NCBI GenBank assembly: GCA_039105265.1
Contig: JAPFFF010000001.1
Coordinates: 8,556,001 to 8,620,000, forward strand
Direction: 5' to 3'
Length of the DNA: 64,000 bases
Source: Tritrichomonas musculus
Lineage: Eukaryota > Parabasalia > Tritrichomonadida > Tritrichomonadidae
Below, piece after piece: positions 1-10,900 of this stretch. Made by a program: the position numbers and the translations under genes. Each line of letters opens with the position of its first letter. The stretch's first letter is position 1. The notes below the pieces were generated by a model that saw only the letters and a list, made by a program, of their open reading frames with translations, was not told the origin of the DNA and did no database searches.

Positions 1-918
1 ACAATCCTCAGCTGCGATAACCTTCAACATAATGGAGATACATGCAAGAGAGCCTTCGGATCATTCATCAAGGCTCAAGATCCAGAACTTTATGCCTGGG
101 TTGAAAAGAACGTTACATTCCCCAACTCAATGGTTGACAGAATCACACCGGCTGTTACACCAGATGATGTTACCCGTCTTAACAAGATCAACGGAATCGA
201 AGACAAAGCGCCGATCTACACAGAAGACTTCATCCAATGGGTTATCGAAGATAACTTCATTGCAGGCCGTCCAAAGTGGGAAGAAGTTGGCGCACAATTC
301 TGCAAAGATGTTACAGCATACGAGAACATGAAATTATCTCTCCTTAACGCATCCCACTCATTACTTTGCTACCCGGCATTCTACGGCGGCTACAGAAAAG
401 TCGATGCTGCAATGAGAGATGAAAGAATTGTCAAATATGTCGAACAATTCATGGACAAGGACATCACACCATACGTTCCAGAACCACCTCAAATCAACCT
501 TAACGAATACAAGAAATCATTAGTTGAAAGATTCGCCAACAAGACAGTTAGTGACCAACTTGCTCGTCTTTGCTTCGATGGCGCTGCTAAGGTCCCAGTT
601 TACATAATGCCAAACTTAATCAAGATGGTCGCTGACCACAAAGACCTCACACGCGTTACATTCTTCTTCGCTATGTACAGGCACTACTTAAGAGCAACTA
701 AGGACTTCAAGGGCGTCGAATACAAGGTTAATGATCCATGGCTCACTGAAAAGGATTGGGAACTTATCCGTAACGATGACCCAATCGTTTTCTTAAAGGC
801 ATCTCCATTCGAGGCAACTGACTTAACACAATCAGAAGCCTTCAAGAAACAATATCTTGAATTTGTTCAAAGACTCCTTAAGGAGGATCCTCTTGAAATT
901 ATTCAAAGCTTCCTCTAA
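1..918 (+). CDS. Mannitol 2-dehydrogenase/fructuronate reductase family, 3' part
   Basis: The reading frame is already open at base 1 and runs 305 codons to TAA, so the 5' end (the NAD(P)-binding Rossmann half) lies outside the window. The visible part starts with SCDNLQHNGDTCKRAF and continues through FPNSMVDRITP, both typical of polyol-specific long-chain dehydrogenases. Near base 331 the series K-L-S-L-L-N-A-S-H gives the family's catalytic K-x4-N-x2-H arrangement. Enzymes of this family interconvert a sugar alcohol and a ketose (mannitol/fructose, or mannonate/fructuronate) with NAD(P)H in the cytosol; the exact substrate cannot be read here. A shorter start at the internal ATG at 130 would lose conserved residues and is rejected. 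The gene is more GC-rich than its surroundings, as highly expressed genes or a bacterial acquisition would be. Family assignment is firm, substrate is not. Confidence 0.93.
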   Translation, partial: TILSCDNLQHNGDTCKRAFGSFIKAQDPELYAWVEKNVTFPNSMVDRITPAVTPDDVTRLNKINGIEDKAPIYTEDFIQWVIEDNFIAGRPKWEEVGAQFCKDVTAYENMKLSLLNASHSLLCYPAFYGGYRKVDAAMRDERIVKYVEQFMDKDITPYVPEPPQINLNEYKKSLVERFANKTVSDQLARLCFDGAAKVPVYIMPNLIKMVADHKDLTRVTFFFAMYRHYLRATKDFKGVEYKVNDPWLTEKDWELIRNDDPIVFLKASPFEATDLTQSEAFKKQYLEFVQRLLKEDPLEIIQSFL

Positions 919-1135
919 TTAAATGATGAAAACATGTTCACGTTTAATTTTAGTTAAACTAGGCCTTTTATTAATTTCTATTATATTTTTACTTTTTTAA
1001 CTTTTTATCCTTCATTCTTATACTGGATAGAGCCTCCAATTTAAATCAGTTAAAATAATTTTAAATTCAGAAAAACAACAAAACAAGATTAAAACAAATA
1101 ATATAATATTTAATATTTATAGTATTGAACTAATT

Positions 1136-2077
1136 CTATTTCTTGACATCGTTTTTATTGTTTTCAGGATTAGGATCAACTTTTTGCTTCTTTGTCTTAA
1201 ATAATATTTCGATTCCAAGGGCAATAAAAACAATTGCTACACCAATCCATTGCCTTACATTCAAATTGTGTCTAAACACAATTGAAGAGAGAACGATAGT
1301 GAATAATTTTCTTGTAGTTGTCGCAATTGCAACAACAAGACCATCGGACATTCCAATTGCAGCAAAAAGAGCAACTTGTGCAATTGAACCTGTCAAACCG
1401 AAAGCTATTAACTTTGGTAAAATAAAGCGATGATCCATAATCCAAATAATAGCTCGGTAAATTTCCATAAATTGGATTAGAAAAACGATAAGTGAACTCC
1501 ACATAAAGTTATAAAACATTGTGACAAATGGACCACCCTTTGTCTTAAGTTTGTCAACCATTGGAACATACATTGCATCTGAAAATAAAGCACCACAGGC
1601 TAAAATAATACCAATATATGAAGATTTACCAAAATTACCATTCATTCCAAAAATAATCAATCCAATGCTGAGTAATATGACAACAAATATTTTTTTCTGA
1701 CTGATTGATTGACGGAAAATTAATATTTGACATAACATAACGGAGAGTGGTTTGGCAGATTTCATAACTTGATATGTAGGATAATCTATATATTTTGGAG
1801 CATAGTTGGAGCATGCCAAACCAATCTGTTGAGGAATTGCTATTAACATATATGGAAATGGATTGCTTGGTAATTTCGCTCTTGTTACTAAAATTGCTAT
1901 AAATGCTGCAATTAAATAACAAACATCATTGAAAAAGAGTAAGAAATTGGGGAAATTGAATGAATCTTCACTTTGGTTTTTTTTTGGTATTAGTTCTTCA
2001 TGAAGCATAAAATATAATAAAAATCCAATATACATTATAGCAATTGCGCATGATAACTTAAGAGTTCTGAGTTGCAT
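1136..2077 (-). CDS. Nucleotide-sugar transporter, SLC35B/UAA family (HUT1-like)
   Basis: A 313-residue polytopic protein with about ten hydrophobic segments, the usual size for drug/metabolite-superfamily nucleotide-sugar transporters. The segment YQVMKSAKPLSVMLCQIL and the later TTTRKLFTIVLSSIVF plus QWIGVAIVF match the UAA (SLC35B1/HUT1) signature regions. Such proteins exchange UDP-sugars or related nucleotides across ER or Golgi membranes to feed glycosylation. The tail is lysine-rich (KKQK..., ending DVKK), compatible with a cytosolic C-terminus, although it is not a canonical KKxx signal. It converges with the upstream dehydrogenase gene (gap 217 bp) and its ATG faces away from the PQ-loop gene. 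On its coding strand CTTTTTGAAGC and CGTTTAG lie 20-55 bases before the ATG. Substrate cannot be assigned. Confidence 0.87.
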   Translation of the reverse strand: MQLRTLKLSCAIAIMYIGFLLYFMLHEELIPKKNQSEDSFNFPNFLLFFNDVCYLIAAFIAILVTRAKLPSNPFPYMLIAIPQQIGLACSNYAPKYIDYPTYQVMKSAKPLSVMLCQILIFRQSISQKKIFVVILLSIGLIIFGMNGNFGKSSYIGIILACGALFSDAMYVPMVDKLKTKGGPFVTMFYNFMWSSLIVFLIQFMEIYRAIIWIMDHRFILPKLIAFGLTGSIAQVALFAAIGMSDGLVVAIATTTRKLFTIVLSSIVFRHNLNVRQWIGVAIVFIALGIEILFKTKKQKVDPNPENNKNDVKK

Positions 2078-2826
2078 TTGACGAAATGCTATATTTGGCT
2101 AAACGGTTTCAATTGGATTGCTTCAAAAAGTTTCCTATATGATGATCGAAATCTTAATTAGAAATTAATACTATTTTGTAGAGTATGCATATTTACTACT
2201 TTTATGATATGTAGAAATATATTATTTTGAGTAAGTTTCGGTTATTTATAATATGGCATAACTTTATATTGTATTTTCTTAACCTATATATGAGTTAATG
2301 CACTTGAGAAATTAGAAATAAACACATTTTTGACCATTCTAATAATTGAAAAATGGTTGATCAATCAATCATATCAATATAGAATTTGAGACGTTTACAC
2401 ATTGATAAAACAATATCATCGATTTCCTATGTAAGCTGATAACATATCTTTTAAACGTAGCTTTTAATGGTAAAAATTTAGCTGATCGTTGAATGTTAAA
2501 CCTTGTTTTTTTATTTGCACCTTCCATTTAAATTAAAATTGCATTATATTGATAACCACCCATTTATATTTATTTTAAAACTATAAATAATATACTACAT
2601 TATATAAATTTTTAAATTATGTATACATTCTTTTTGAAACATATTTATTAATGAAGAAAATATAGTTTATTTTGAATAGGAGGTGAAAATAAAAAAACAA
2701 GATTTATTTATTTGAGTAAAATTTTTTTATTTTGAAAGAATTCTTTCAAAAATGTTATTAAATTTTCAATATGATGATTGTATTTCCTACAGAATATTGA
2801 AATAATCGATCGTTTACATAATATGG
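2078..2826. other. Divergent intergenic region
   Basis: This 749-bp AT-rich gap separates two divergent genes and must hold both promoters. Near the left gene, on its strand, are CTTTTTGAA and ACCGTTTAG; just before the right gene is CGATCGTTTACATAATATG. I see no open gene, RNA gene or repeat in between. Confidence 0.5.
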
Positions 2827-3660
2827 ATGTGTTTTGCTCTTAATTCTATCCATCAATTATCTCTTTTAATTTTTAGCTCTTCACCAGAATCACCATATTA
2901 CGTTTTCAATGCAGTCCTTATTTTTTGCCCAACTGTAGGCTACTTTGACCAGCTAAAAAAGATTATTTATTATCAATCTTATTCAATGTTTAATGTCCAT
3001 ACTGCAGTTATACAAATTTTGTCTAATTTTTTAAGATTTATATATTGGCAATTTGAACCATTTAAAATTTATTTATTAGGTCAATCAATTGCAGTTTTTA
3101 GTTTACAAATTATTTCTTCTTTTGTTGCTTTTAGCTTTTATGATCAAAATAACAGCATAGCTAATCCATCATTTCTTCCATATATTAGATATTATAACCA
3201 GCCTGTTAAAGCAGCGAGTTCTTTCCAATTTTTGAATATATTTCAGGCTACTACTTGTTTTGAATTTTTTTTAGCTTTGATAATTTACTTTTTCATTATT
3301 ATTTTACTTTTTGGATTGCTATGCTTATGTGTCGGGACCAAAATGGCATCTACAGTTGACATTGTCTTATCAAATATTATTGATACTCTTACATCGCTTC
3401 CACACTTTGTTCGAATTGTAATCAATAAGGATATTGATAAAGTATCATATGTCCTAATTGGACAATTTTTAACAGGTGATTTTTTGAAAATGGGCTTATA
3501 CATATTTGGAAAATCACCATGGCCTTTTATTTTTGGAGCATCACTTCAAATTATTCTTGATACTATTATGGTTATATCTTATGTTCGTCAAAAACATTTC
3601 TCTCATACGAAAAAAAATCATCAAACTGACATGGAATTGCTCATTAATTCATCATCTTAA
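2827..3660 (+). CDS. PQ-loop repeat membrane protein (SLC66A2/PQLC1-like)
   Basis: A 277-residue hydrophobic protein with about seven membrane segments. Around residues 35-85 the series CPTVGYFDQLKKIIYYQSYSMFN followed by ILSNFLRFIYWQFEPF and LLGQSIAVFSLQ fits the first PQ-loop repeat of the SLC66A2 group: a GPxxGY-type motif, then NxLRxxFW and a WQS/GQS segment. A second repeat is near residues 180-255 (LSNIIDTLTSLPHFVRI, then GDFLKMGLYIFGKSPWPF). In yeast and animals this group (ANY1/SLC66A2) affects endosome-Golgi membrane traffic and phospholipid asymmetry; transfer of that role is inference. The ATG is preceded closely by CGTTTACATAAT. The PQ dipeptide itself is not conserved (VGYFDQ). 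Family call is good, function uncertain. Confidence 0.75.
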   Translation: MCFALNSIHQLSLLIFSSSPESPYYVFNAVLIFCPTVGYFDQLKKIIYYQSYSMFNVHTAVIQILSNFLRFIYWQFEPFKIYLLGQSIAVFSLQIISSFVAFSFYDQNNSIANPSFLPYIRYYNQPVKAASSFQFLNIFQATTCFEFFLALIIYFFIIILLFGLLCLCVGTKMASTVDIVLSNIIDTLTSLPHFVRIVINKDIDKVSYVLIGQFLTGDFLKMGLYIFGKSPWPFIFGASLQIILDTIMVISYVRQKHFSHTKKNHQTDMELLINSSS

Positions 3661-4263
3661 TTTATTGATATCATATTTTAATAATTTTGCATACATTTTA
3701 TTTATACATTGTTTGTGCTAAAATGATTAAGGTAATAAATCTGTCTTTTTATTTAATATTTTCTGTTTGATATTTAAATCATTAAATAAGAAAATACCAT
3801 TAGCATATGACATTACCATTGCTTTATCTTTTTTTTTTTTTTTTTTTTTTTACTTCCATTTTACAAATTGATAATCTTTTCTTTTTTTTTTTTTCATAAC
3901 CAATAAATTATCCAAAATTTGTGTTTTGAATCATTTATATATTTTTAATTATTCACGTTTTTAAATCAATATTCAATCTTCTAATGATTCGAAAAAAAAA
4001 AAAAAAATCGTTTATTTTTTTGAATATTTTTTATTTGTAAAGTATTAAAAAAGTTAAACTCCAACTTTTTGTATACGAATTACATCAGAAATAAACGATC
4101 TCCCTGAAATTTATTTAATTTTATCAAATTGCTTTAAAACATCTAAAACATACATAAAAATAAAAAATGTGATATGAAAGAAAACATAACGTTTATTTTA
4201 TGAAACTTTTTGAATTCAAAAATTCTGAACTCAAAATTTATTATTTTAATAAGTTGAAATCTG
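3661..4263. other. AT-rich intergenic region with long T and A runs
   Basis: The 603 bases carry homopolymer runs (T run near 3830-3851, another near 3882, A run near 3992) and no coding potential. About 55 bases before the next ATG stands CTTTTTGAATTC, preceded by AACGTTTATTTTATG, the same motif pair seen before other genes in the window; this end is probably the promoter of the Sel1-RRM gene. Confidence 0.45.
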
Positions 4264-6159
4264 ATGAATAGCTATGGGAAAACGCTATACTATGGAAACA
4301 GCTACACCTTTGACAAAGGCGAAATCAATTACTATTCGAATTTAGCGTCCAATCGAGAAAATAATAATTCCATATGGAATCAAGATACAAACTTCTATCA
4401 AAAAACGAATTCCAAATCCAGTCTACCCACTCCAACGCAATATCATAAAACATCCCAAACTCAAGAGCCGAAACGGATCAAATTTGTATCAAATGAAAAC
4501 AGTCAAGTCAAAATGAACGAACCTAGTCAATATCGCAACAAATCCATTCTCAAGAATTCTCCCAAATCGAAATATCAATCACCGACCAAAGTAGAATACA
4601 AGCACCATTACGAGAAACTAGCGGAAGAAGGCGACATTTCTGCAATGAACAGTTTTGGACTTCTTTTATATCATGGCAAAAACGGTTATCCGATTGATTA
4701 TGAGAAAGCGAGTTACTACTTCAAGATAGCTGCGGATCAAGGGAACCCCGATGCCATGTACAATTACGGGCGAATGTTACTACGAGGCAAAGGCGTTGTC
4801 AGCAACAAAGAAGAAGCCTGCTACTACTTTCAAATGGCCGCGGAACGAGGCAATGTTAAAGCGATGAACAACTACGGGATGATGTTATTTAATGGCGAAG
4901 GTGTCCAATCCAACAAAGTGAAAGCGAGCCATTATTTCAAGAAAGCAGCGGATCGAGGCAATGTCAAAGCGATGCATAATTACGGCATGATGCTGTGCAA
5001 AGGCAAAGGAATCCAAGAGAACAAACGAGAAGCAAGTCGATACATTAAAATGGCCGCGGATCAAGGAGACGCAAATGCGATGGCTTCGTATGCAATGATG
5101 CTTTCTAATGGCGAAGGCGTCAGAATGAATAAGAAAGAAGCTGGCCAGTATTATAAAATGGCGGCTGACAAGGGAAACGTTAATGCAATGAACCATTACG
5201 GAATGATGCTTTATAACGGAGATGGCATTGATATCAATAAAGAAGAAGCCAGCCATTATTATAAAATGGCTGCTGATAATGGAAGCTCAAATGCAATGAA
5301 TAATTATGGAGTTATGCTGACCAACGGTGAAGGTGTCAACGAAAATAAAGAAGAAGCTTATCAATACATAAAAAAAGCTGCAGAATTCGGAAATACTTCA
5401 GCTATTCATAATTATAACGTGTTTTTAAAGAGTTATAATGATTTATATAATGATGAAGGCGATAATTTTAGCCATTATTATAATAATGAAGATAATATTG
5501 GTACAATTAATGCTATTTATAATTATTTGTCTATGTCTTATTTGGAAGATGAGCCATCTAGAGCTACTTCTAATTCTCAGGCTGATATATCTACTAATTG
5601 CTTTAATAATGAGTCTAGTCATTATAAAAAAAATGCTTCTGAAAGTGAAAAAAATAGGAACTTCACTTTAAAGGAAAAGGGAAGTTACTCATTCAATATT
5701 TCACCTGTCAAAAAAAATTCTCAAAATTCGGCAAATTTTAAATCTCTTTCTTCTTTTAGTAATTCTTATAATTTGGAAGAACCTTCAGATTTCCTTCATT
5801 CTGCAGTTGAGAAAAACATTTCGAATAATGATAGTTTCGCTTATTTAAATTATCGTAAATATCCTAATAAATATAATACAGTTTTCGTTCGAAATATTCC
5901 TATATCTGCTGACCCTCAAGCACTTTGTGATTATTTCTCGAATTTTGGTAAAATTAATTCCGTTCGTATTATGTATGAAAGATTACGTGGAAAAACTATG
6001 AGTAGGGGAATAGCTTTTGTCGATTGTGAGTCTCCTAAAACATTTATTAATATCATAAATCATCCCGTTCACGTTTTTAAAGGACAAACATTACATATTG
6101 ATTCACCGAAAGAAACCCCAAAAAGTGATTCTTCATTTATTAGAAGCTTTCCTCAGTAA
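4264..6159 (+). CDS. Sel1-repeat protein with C-terminal RRM domain
   Basis: A 631-residue protein. Residues 1-110 are Asn/Ser/Lys-rich and unstructured. From about 112 to 390 there are seven full Sel1-like repeats of 36 residues plus a partial eighth (pattern G-N-x-x-A-M-x-x-Y-G-x-M-L ... G-x-G-V ... N-K-x-E-A ... Y-x-K-M-A-A-D). A low-complexity Asn/Ser linker follows. Residues about 536-615 form an RRM: NTVFVRNIPIS is RNP2-like and the strand around GIAFVDCES is RNP1-like, spaced as in known RRMs. Sel1 repeats are alpha-solenoid protein-binding modules and RRMs bind single-stranded RNA, so an RNA-bound scaffold is a reasonable inference. The repeat half (to about base 5400) is visibly richer in GC than the C-terminal half, as if the repeat block was amplified or homogenised separately. 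The combination is unusual. Confidence 0.85.
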   Translation: MNSYGKTLYYGNSYTFDKGEINYYSNLASNRENNNSIWNQDTNFYQKTNSKSSLPTPTQYHKTSQTQEPKRIKFVSNENSQVKMNEPSQYRNKSILKNSPKSKYQSPTKVEYKHHYEKLAEEGDISAMNSFGLLLYHGKNGYPIDYEKASYYFKIAADQGNPDAMYNYGRMLLRGKGVVSNKEEACYYFQMAAERGNVKAMNNYGMMLFNGEGVQSNKVKASHYFKKAADRGNVKAMHNYGMMLCKGKGIQENKREASRYIKMAADQGDANAMASYAMMLSNGEGVRMNKKEAGQYYKMAADKGNVNAMNHYGMMLYNGDGIDINKEEASHYYKMAADNGSSNAMNNYGVMLTNGEGVNENKEEAYQYIKKAAEFGNTSAIHNYNVFLKSYNDLYNDEGDNFSHYYNNEDNIGTINAIYNYLSMSYLEDEPSRATSNSQADISTNCFNNESSHYKKNASESEKNRNFTLKEKGSYSFNISPVKKNSQNSANFKSLSSFSNSYNLEEPSDFLHSAVEKNISNNDSFAYLNYRKYPNKYNTVFVRNIPISADPQALCDYFSNFGKINSVRIMYERLRGKTMSRGIAFVDCESPKTFINIINHPVHVFKGQTLHIDSPKETPKSDSSFIRSFPQ

Positions 6160-6569
6160 AAAAGAATGTTTGCTATTTAAGTAATTCATTTAAATAATTA
6201 TTTAGCTAAATAAAATTTATTAGTGAGTTTGATCGCTATTAAATTGTCACTTACTTTGCTTTTTTAATTATGTACATATTCATGACAAATAAAATTATAA
6301 TAATATATTCTTAAAACATAAAATAAAAAATCATAAAAGATATTTATATAGTTATTCCAGTTTGACTTGAAAAAATATAGTAACCTTGTTCATATATGAT
6401 TTATAAATGATTTATAATTATAATGTAATTAATTGTTTGCATATAATCTTATATATTAATGAAGATAAAATCATATTAGGTACAATTTTCAAAAAAATTA
6501 TAAACGGGCTGTCCATTGAATTGTATGAACAAATAAAAATAGAAATAAATCCATTAGTTTTTATTTGAT
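6160..6569. other. AT-rich intergenic region
   Basis: 410 bases between two co-directional genes. No open gene, RNA or clear repeat is visible; the last 100 bases presumably hold the promoter of the WD-repeat gene. Confidence 0.4.
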
Positions 6570-7769
6570 ATGTCAATAGTTGATGAGAAATCGCAAGAGC
6601 TCCCGAATCAATGGGCATGCTCACTTGATTTTGAGAAAAAAATTAATTGCATGGCATTAAATGCCAGTGGAAATGTATTGGCTGTTGGCCTTGCTTCAAA
6701 TGAAATTGTAGTCTGTGATTCAGAAACAAGTTCAAATAGACATTTTTATCATGAACATAAAGCGCCACCAAAGACACTTTCATTTTCTAAGCATGGACAT
6801 TTTCTTGCTTCTGGTGATAGATCGAATCAAGTAATTGTTAGACATTTATTAAGCCGTAAAGTTATTTATCAAACTGAAACGCATTATCCGATTATTGAAA
6901 TAATGTTTTCTCCAGTAGAAGTTGAGACATTGTTAATATTGGAATCAAAAACTCTTATACTTGTTAATGTTTTAACTGGTGAAAGCAGATTTCGTGAAGG
7001 CGATTTTGTTTCATGCGCATGGCACCCAACAAATAACAAAATTTTCGCAGCTTCAATTAAAGAAATATTTATGATTGACACAAATCTCGATATTTTATCT
7101 CAACTCCCCTTAGAAGCGCGAAAAAATATCTTAAAAATCGAAATTTCACATAAAGGACTTCTCCTTCTCATAATTGAAAAAACAGGAGGATGCTTGCTAT
7201 TTCAGATCGAAGCTCAAGCTGTAATTCACACATTTCAGGATTCGGTTGGACGAATGAAATGGACTAGTGCTATTTTTGATCCTCGTGATGAATTCGTCGT
7301 TTTTGCATCAAATGAAATGGCATTGTGCACATTAACAATATTTTCAGTTGCAGCTCAAAGTCTTGGAACTTTGGTTTCTGATCTTCAAGGCCCAAATGAA
7401 CCAGTTGGACAAATGATTTACCACCCTTTTCATCCTGTTATATATACTCGAGGAATAGAAAGTATTCGTGTTTGGACTCCAACATTTTTAAACAGTTGGA
7501 GCAAGTTCATGCCAGGATTTGTTGATGTGCTAGCAAACGACCTCTATTATGAAAGGGAAGATGAATTTGACGAAGAAGAGGAAGTTCCTGAACCAGATAA
7601 AATAATACATACAGATACTATTGACGTTTTTTCTGTTCCACCAACAGTAAATTCAATATATAATTCAAATGATGTATTAAATTATTTACCTTTAGATGTA
7701 GATGTCCTTATTCATGTTAATAACCAAAATGGCAACAGCCCTTATTATAGACAACCATCAAATTTTTAA
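6570..7769 (+). CDS. WD40 protein, RBBP5/Swd1 subunit of COMPASS-type H3K4 methyltransferase
   Basis: A 399-residue protein whose first 320 residues form a WD40-like propeller: INCMALNASGNVLAVGLASN, then PKTLSFSKHGHFLASGDRSN, IEIMFSP, AWHPTNNKIFAAS and MIYHPFHPVIYTRG. The last blade ends SIRVWTPTFLNSWSKFMPGF, followed by NDLYYEREDEFDEEEE and then an acidic D-V-F-S-V stretch. That order matches the end of human RbBP5 (NWSAFAPDF, then EYEERESEFDIEDED, then VDVTSVDP), the segment that in RbBP5 activates the MLL/SET1 enzyme and binds ASH2L. The predicted role is a core scaffold of a nuclear SET1/COMPASS complex methylating histone H3 lysine 4. It lies in tandem with the Sel1-RRM gene and the kinase gene. 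Confidence is high because both propeller and hinge fit. Confidence 0.88.
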   Translation: MSIVDEKSQELPNQWACSLDFEKKINCMALNASGNVLAVGLASNEIVVCDSETSSNRHFYHEHKAPPKTLSFSKHGHFLASGDRSNQVIVRHLLSRKVIYQTETHYPIIEIMFSPVEVETLLILESKTLILVNVLTGESRFREGDFVSCAWHPTNNKIFAASIKEIFMIDTNLDILSQLPLEARKNILKIEISHKGLLLLIIEKTGGCLLFQIEAQAVIHTFQDSVGRMKWTSAIFDPRDEFVVFASNEMALCTLTIFSVAAQSLGTLVSDLQGPNEPVGQMIYHPFHPVIYTRGIESIRVWTPTFLNSWSKFMPGFVDVLANDLYYEREDEFDEEEEVPEPDKIIHTDTIDVFSVPPTVNSIYNSNDVLNYLPLDVDVLIHVNNQNGNSPYYRQPSNF

Positions 7770-7928
7770 AAATGTATGTACAATTATTATTGTTATTATT
7801 TATAAAAAAGCTCTTTCAATTTATTCAATTTGCGATTTGTGTAAATTATTTTATTTTGAAAATTTGAATGAAGATTAAACTTTTGTGAGAGAATTTTCAA
7901 TTCAATTATAAATTTTAAATAATAATTT

Positions 7929-10900
7929 ATGTCTGTTGACCTAGTTCAAGAAGCACTTCATAATGCTATTGCAGCAACCAACAATGCAACAATTTATACA
8001 AATATTGTTTTATCAACAGCTGATGCATTATCAAACTATTCTTCAGTTCTTGAACAATTAAAGTCTAATCGAGTCGCTTTTTATCTACTTCAAAAAAATA
8101 AAAAAAAGAAACTCTCTTCGCTTATCGATCAAATAAATGAATATGAATCTTTTTTAAAAAAACAAGATCTCGATTCTTCTTCGATTGATAGCATTATTCA
8201 CTCATTTAATATTCCTATTTCGCAACCTATTGATACCATTAAAAAGTCTATGGATTCAATATATGATTCATTTAAGCATCTAGGTTTAGATGTTCCAAAA
8301 TTCACTATTCTTGATGCTGATTTAACTGACGATTTAGTTTCGCTATATGGCATTTTTGCTACTAATGATTCTAACAGTCAAATTGCGCAAAAACTTCAAG
8401 AAGTCAAAGAATTTATGCAAAATCATGGCATTTCGCTTCCAAGTACTAATATTAAAAATGTATCATTAGATGACTTTTTTTTTGATATCAGCAAATTTAA
8501 ATTGGACCATTCTCAACTTCGAAAAAAGAAATTAGTTATGTCAAAACCAGATGGCGATTATTATAATGGAACGTATACTAAAAACGACGAAGTCAGGAAA
8601 GTGACAATTATCGAAATTCCAGAATATAGCACAAATTTAGAAAAATTCCAGCGTGAGGTTTCGTCTTTGTCATCAATTAGCCATCCAAATATTATAGAAT
8701 TTATTGGCGCTACATCAACACCTCCTTACTGCATTGTTACTGCAAGACACGGAAAAACACTTCGACACTATCTTCAGCAATCTGACTCATCAAAAAAATC
8801 TGATAAAATGAAAACAACATCAAATTTATTAATTCATCCAAGCTATTTTGTTGAAGATATAGACAGACAAGAAAAGGAAAAAGAAAATAAAAAAGGAGAA
8901 AATCAAAATGAAAAAGACGATAACAAAGAGCCATTGAAAGCAAAGTTAAATCAAGAAAAAATAAGAGAGAAAAGAGAATTACAACAGGTTGAAGAAAAAA
9001 TTCATCTTAAAGCCAGTTCCTTCTCAGTCAATGATCTAATACTAGATAATACAAATAACGACAATTCACAACCACATCTCATTGACGATACATCAAACGG
9101 AACAACAGATACAGAAAACAATTATTCAGAACAGAAGCCAAAAAAGCACAAAAAGAAGCATACAGTAATTACAGGTACTGAAAAAGCCGTTATTGCCTAT
9201 AAAATAGCAGAGGCAATGTCATATGTCCATTCAAAAAACATTTTACACAGAAATTTGAGCTGTAACACCATTGTTCTCGATAAAGCTATGAATCCATATA
9301 TAATTGATTTTTCTACATCTCGTTTTTTTCCTGAAGACGAATCTCTTTTATTAACAGTTGGAGTTGGCAGTGAACAAGCTAAAGCTCCTGAACTTACGAG
9401 TGATACGCGTTATAGCTATGAAATTGATGTTTTCTCATTTGGCATGATGCTATACGAAATGCTAACTTGCGAAATACCATTTGGAAAGATGTCATCTACT
9501 GAAGCTGCATCTGCCATTCTAAGCGGCAAACGACCAGATATTCCCGCAAATACACAAAAAAAATTATCAGACCTAATAAGCCGTTGTTGGCATCCCAATG
9601 CCAAAGATAGGCCAACATTTATTCAATTAGTGAATGAGATTCCATATTCGAAGATTATGTTTCCAGATTCAGATGAGCAAAAAGTATTACAATTCTATCG
9701 TAGTGTCAGCGTTAAGTCAAACAACGTCCAATACTGCATTGATTTCATGGAACAAATTTGCGGAGACATTGATGAGATCATTGTCTTTAAACATGAAGCC
9801 GTTAGAATTCGTGCGTTATTATGTGGTTACATTTTAGAATTGAAGAAGTCAAAAGCTGCCAAAAACTCAGAAGAAGAAGATCTTGAGACAGCCCTTGATA
9901 TTAACAATTTAATGACTGCTTTGTCAAGACTCAGTACTGCTATTAAAAACATAACATCTCCTATTTGGGAGACAAATGCATTAAACAATCCAGCAACGGC
10001 TCCGATAGACGATATAAATGAGTCACTTGATTCGCTTGTCGTTCCTTTAACTCAACTCGGTTTGAATGTTGAAAAATATAAGCCAAAAAAGGTTGATTTA
10101 GCTTTAGATTTTCGAATTTTATACAGTACTTTCAAAAGTAACGAAAATGGCGGGAATTTAAACGTTGAAAAAAGAATTATTGAAGTTGAAAATTTCATGA
10201 AAGAAAATGGAATAACAATTGTTCCTTCACAACATGAAATAGATAAGAGAATTTCTTCGGTTTTTAAAAATTATGATAATTTCATCGTTAGACATTCCGA
10301 CTTTGAAAAGTTGAAATTAATCGGAAGTGGAGCTACTTCTGACGTTTATTTAGGTACCCAAAAATCAACCCAAAATAAAGTTGCTATTAAAGAATTCAAT
10401 GAAGATTATTTGTTGGCAGAAAAGTGCGGTTTTTATTTACATCGAGAAATTTTTGCTCTTTCAACTCTTCATCATGAATACTTGGCAAATTTCATAGGAG
10501 CAACAAAAACAAACCCAATCTGGATTGTAAATGAATACGTTGAAAATGGAGACCTCGAGTCTCATATCGAAGATGGATCTTTATCACCAATTCAAAAAAC
10601 AGTAATTATGTACGAAGTTGCTGAAGGAATGGCATATTTACAAAGTATGAAAATGATTCATCGTGACTTGAAGTCTAAGAATGTTTTATTAGATGCTAAT
10701 TTGGAACCAAAAATTGTTGATTTCGGATTTACTCGTCATTTTTCCTCAACAATGTCAATGGCAGTTGGTACCCCAATTTATATGGCTCCCGAGGTCATAA
10801 AAAGTTCATATTATGATTATAAAGCTGACGTATTTTCATTCGCTTTGATGGTATCAGAAATGATAACAGGATTTAAGCCGTTTCTTCAATATTCCAACGA

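Noticed and set aside
130-918. Dehydrogenase gene starting at the ATG at 130
   Set aside because: Conserved family residues lie before it in the same open frame from base 1.
1143-1433. Plus-strand gene within the transporter gene
   Set aside because: Antisense shadow of the conserved membrane protein; no independent support.
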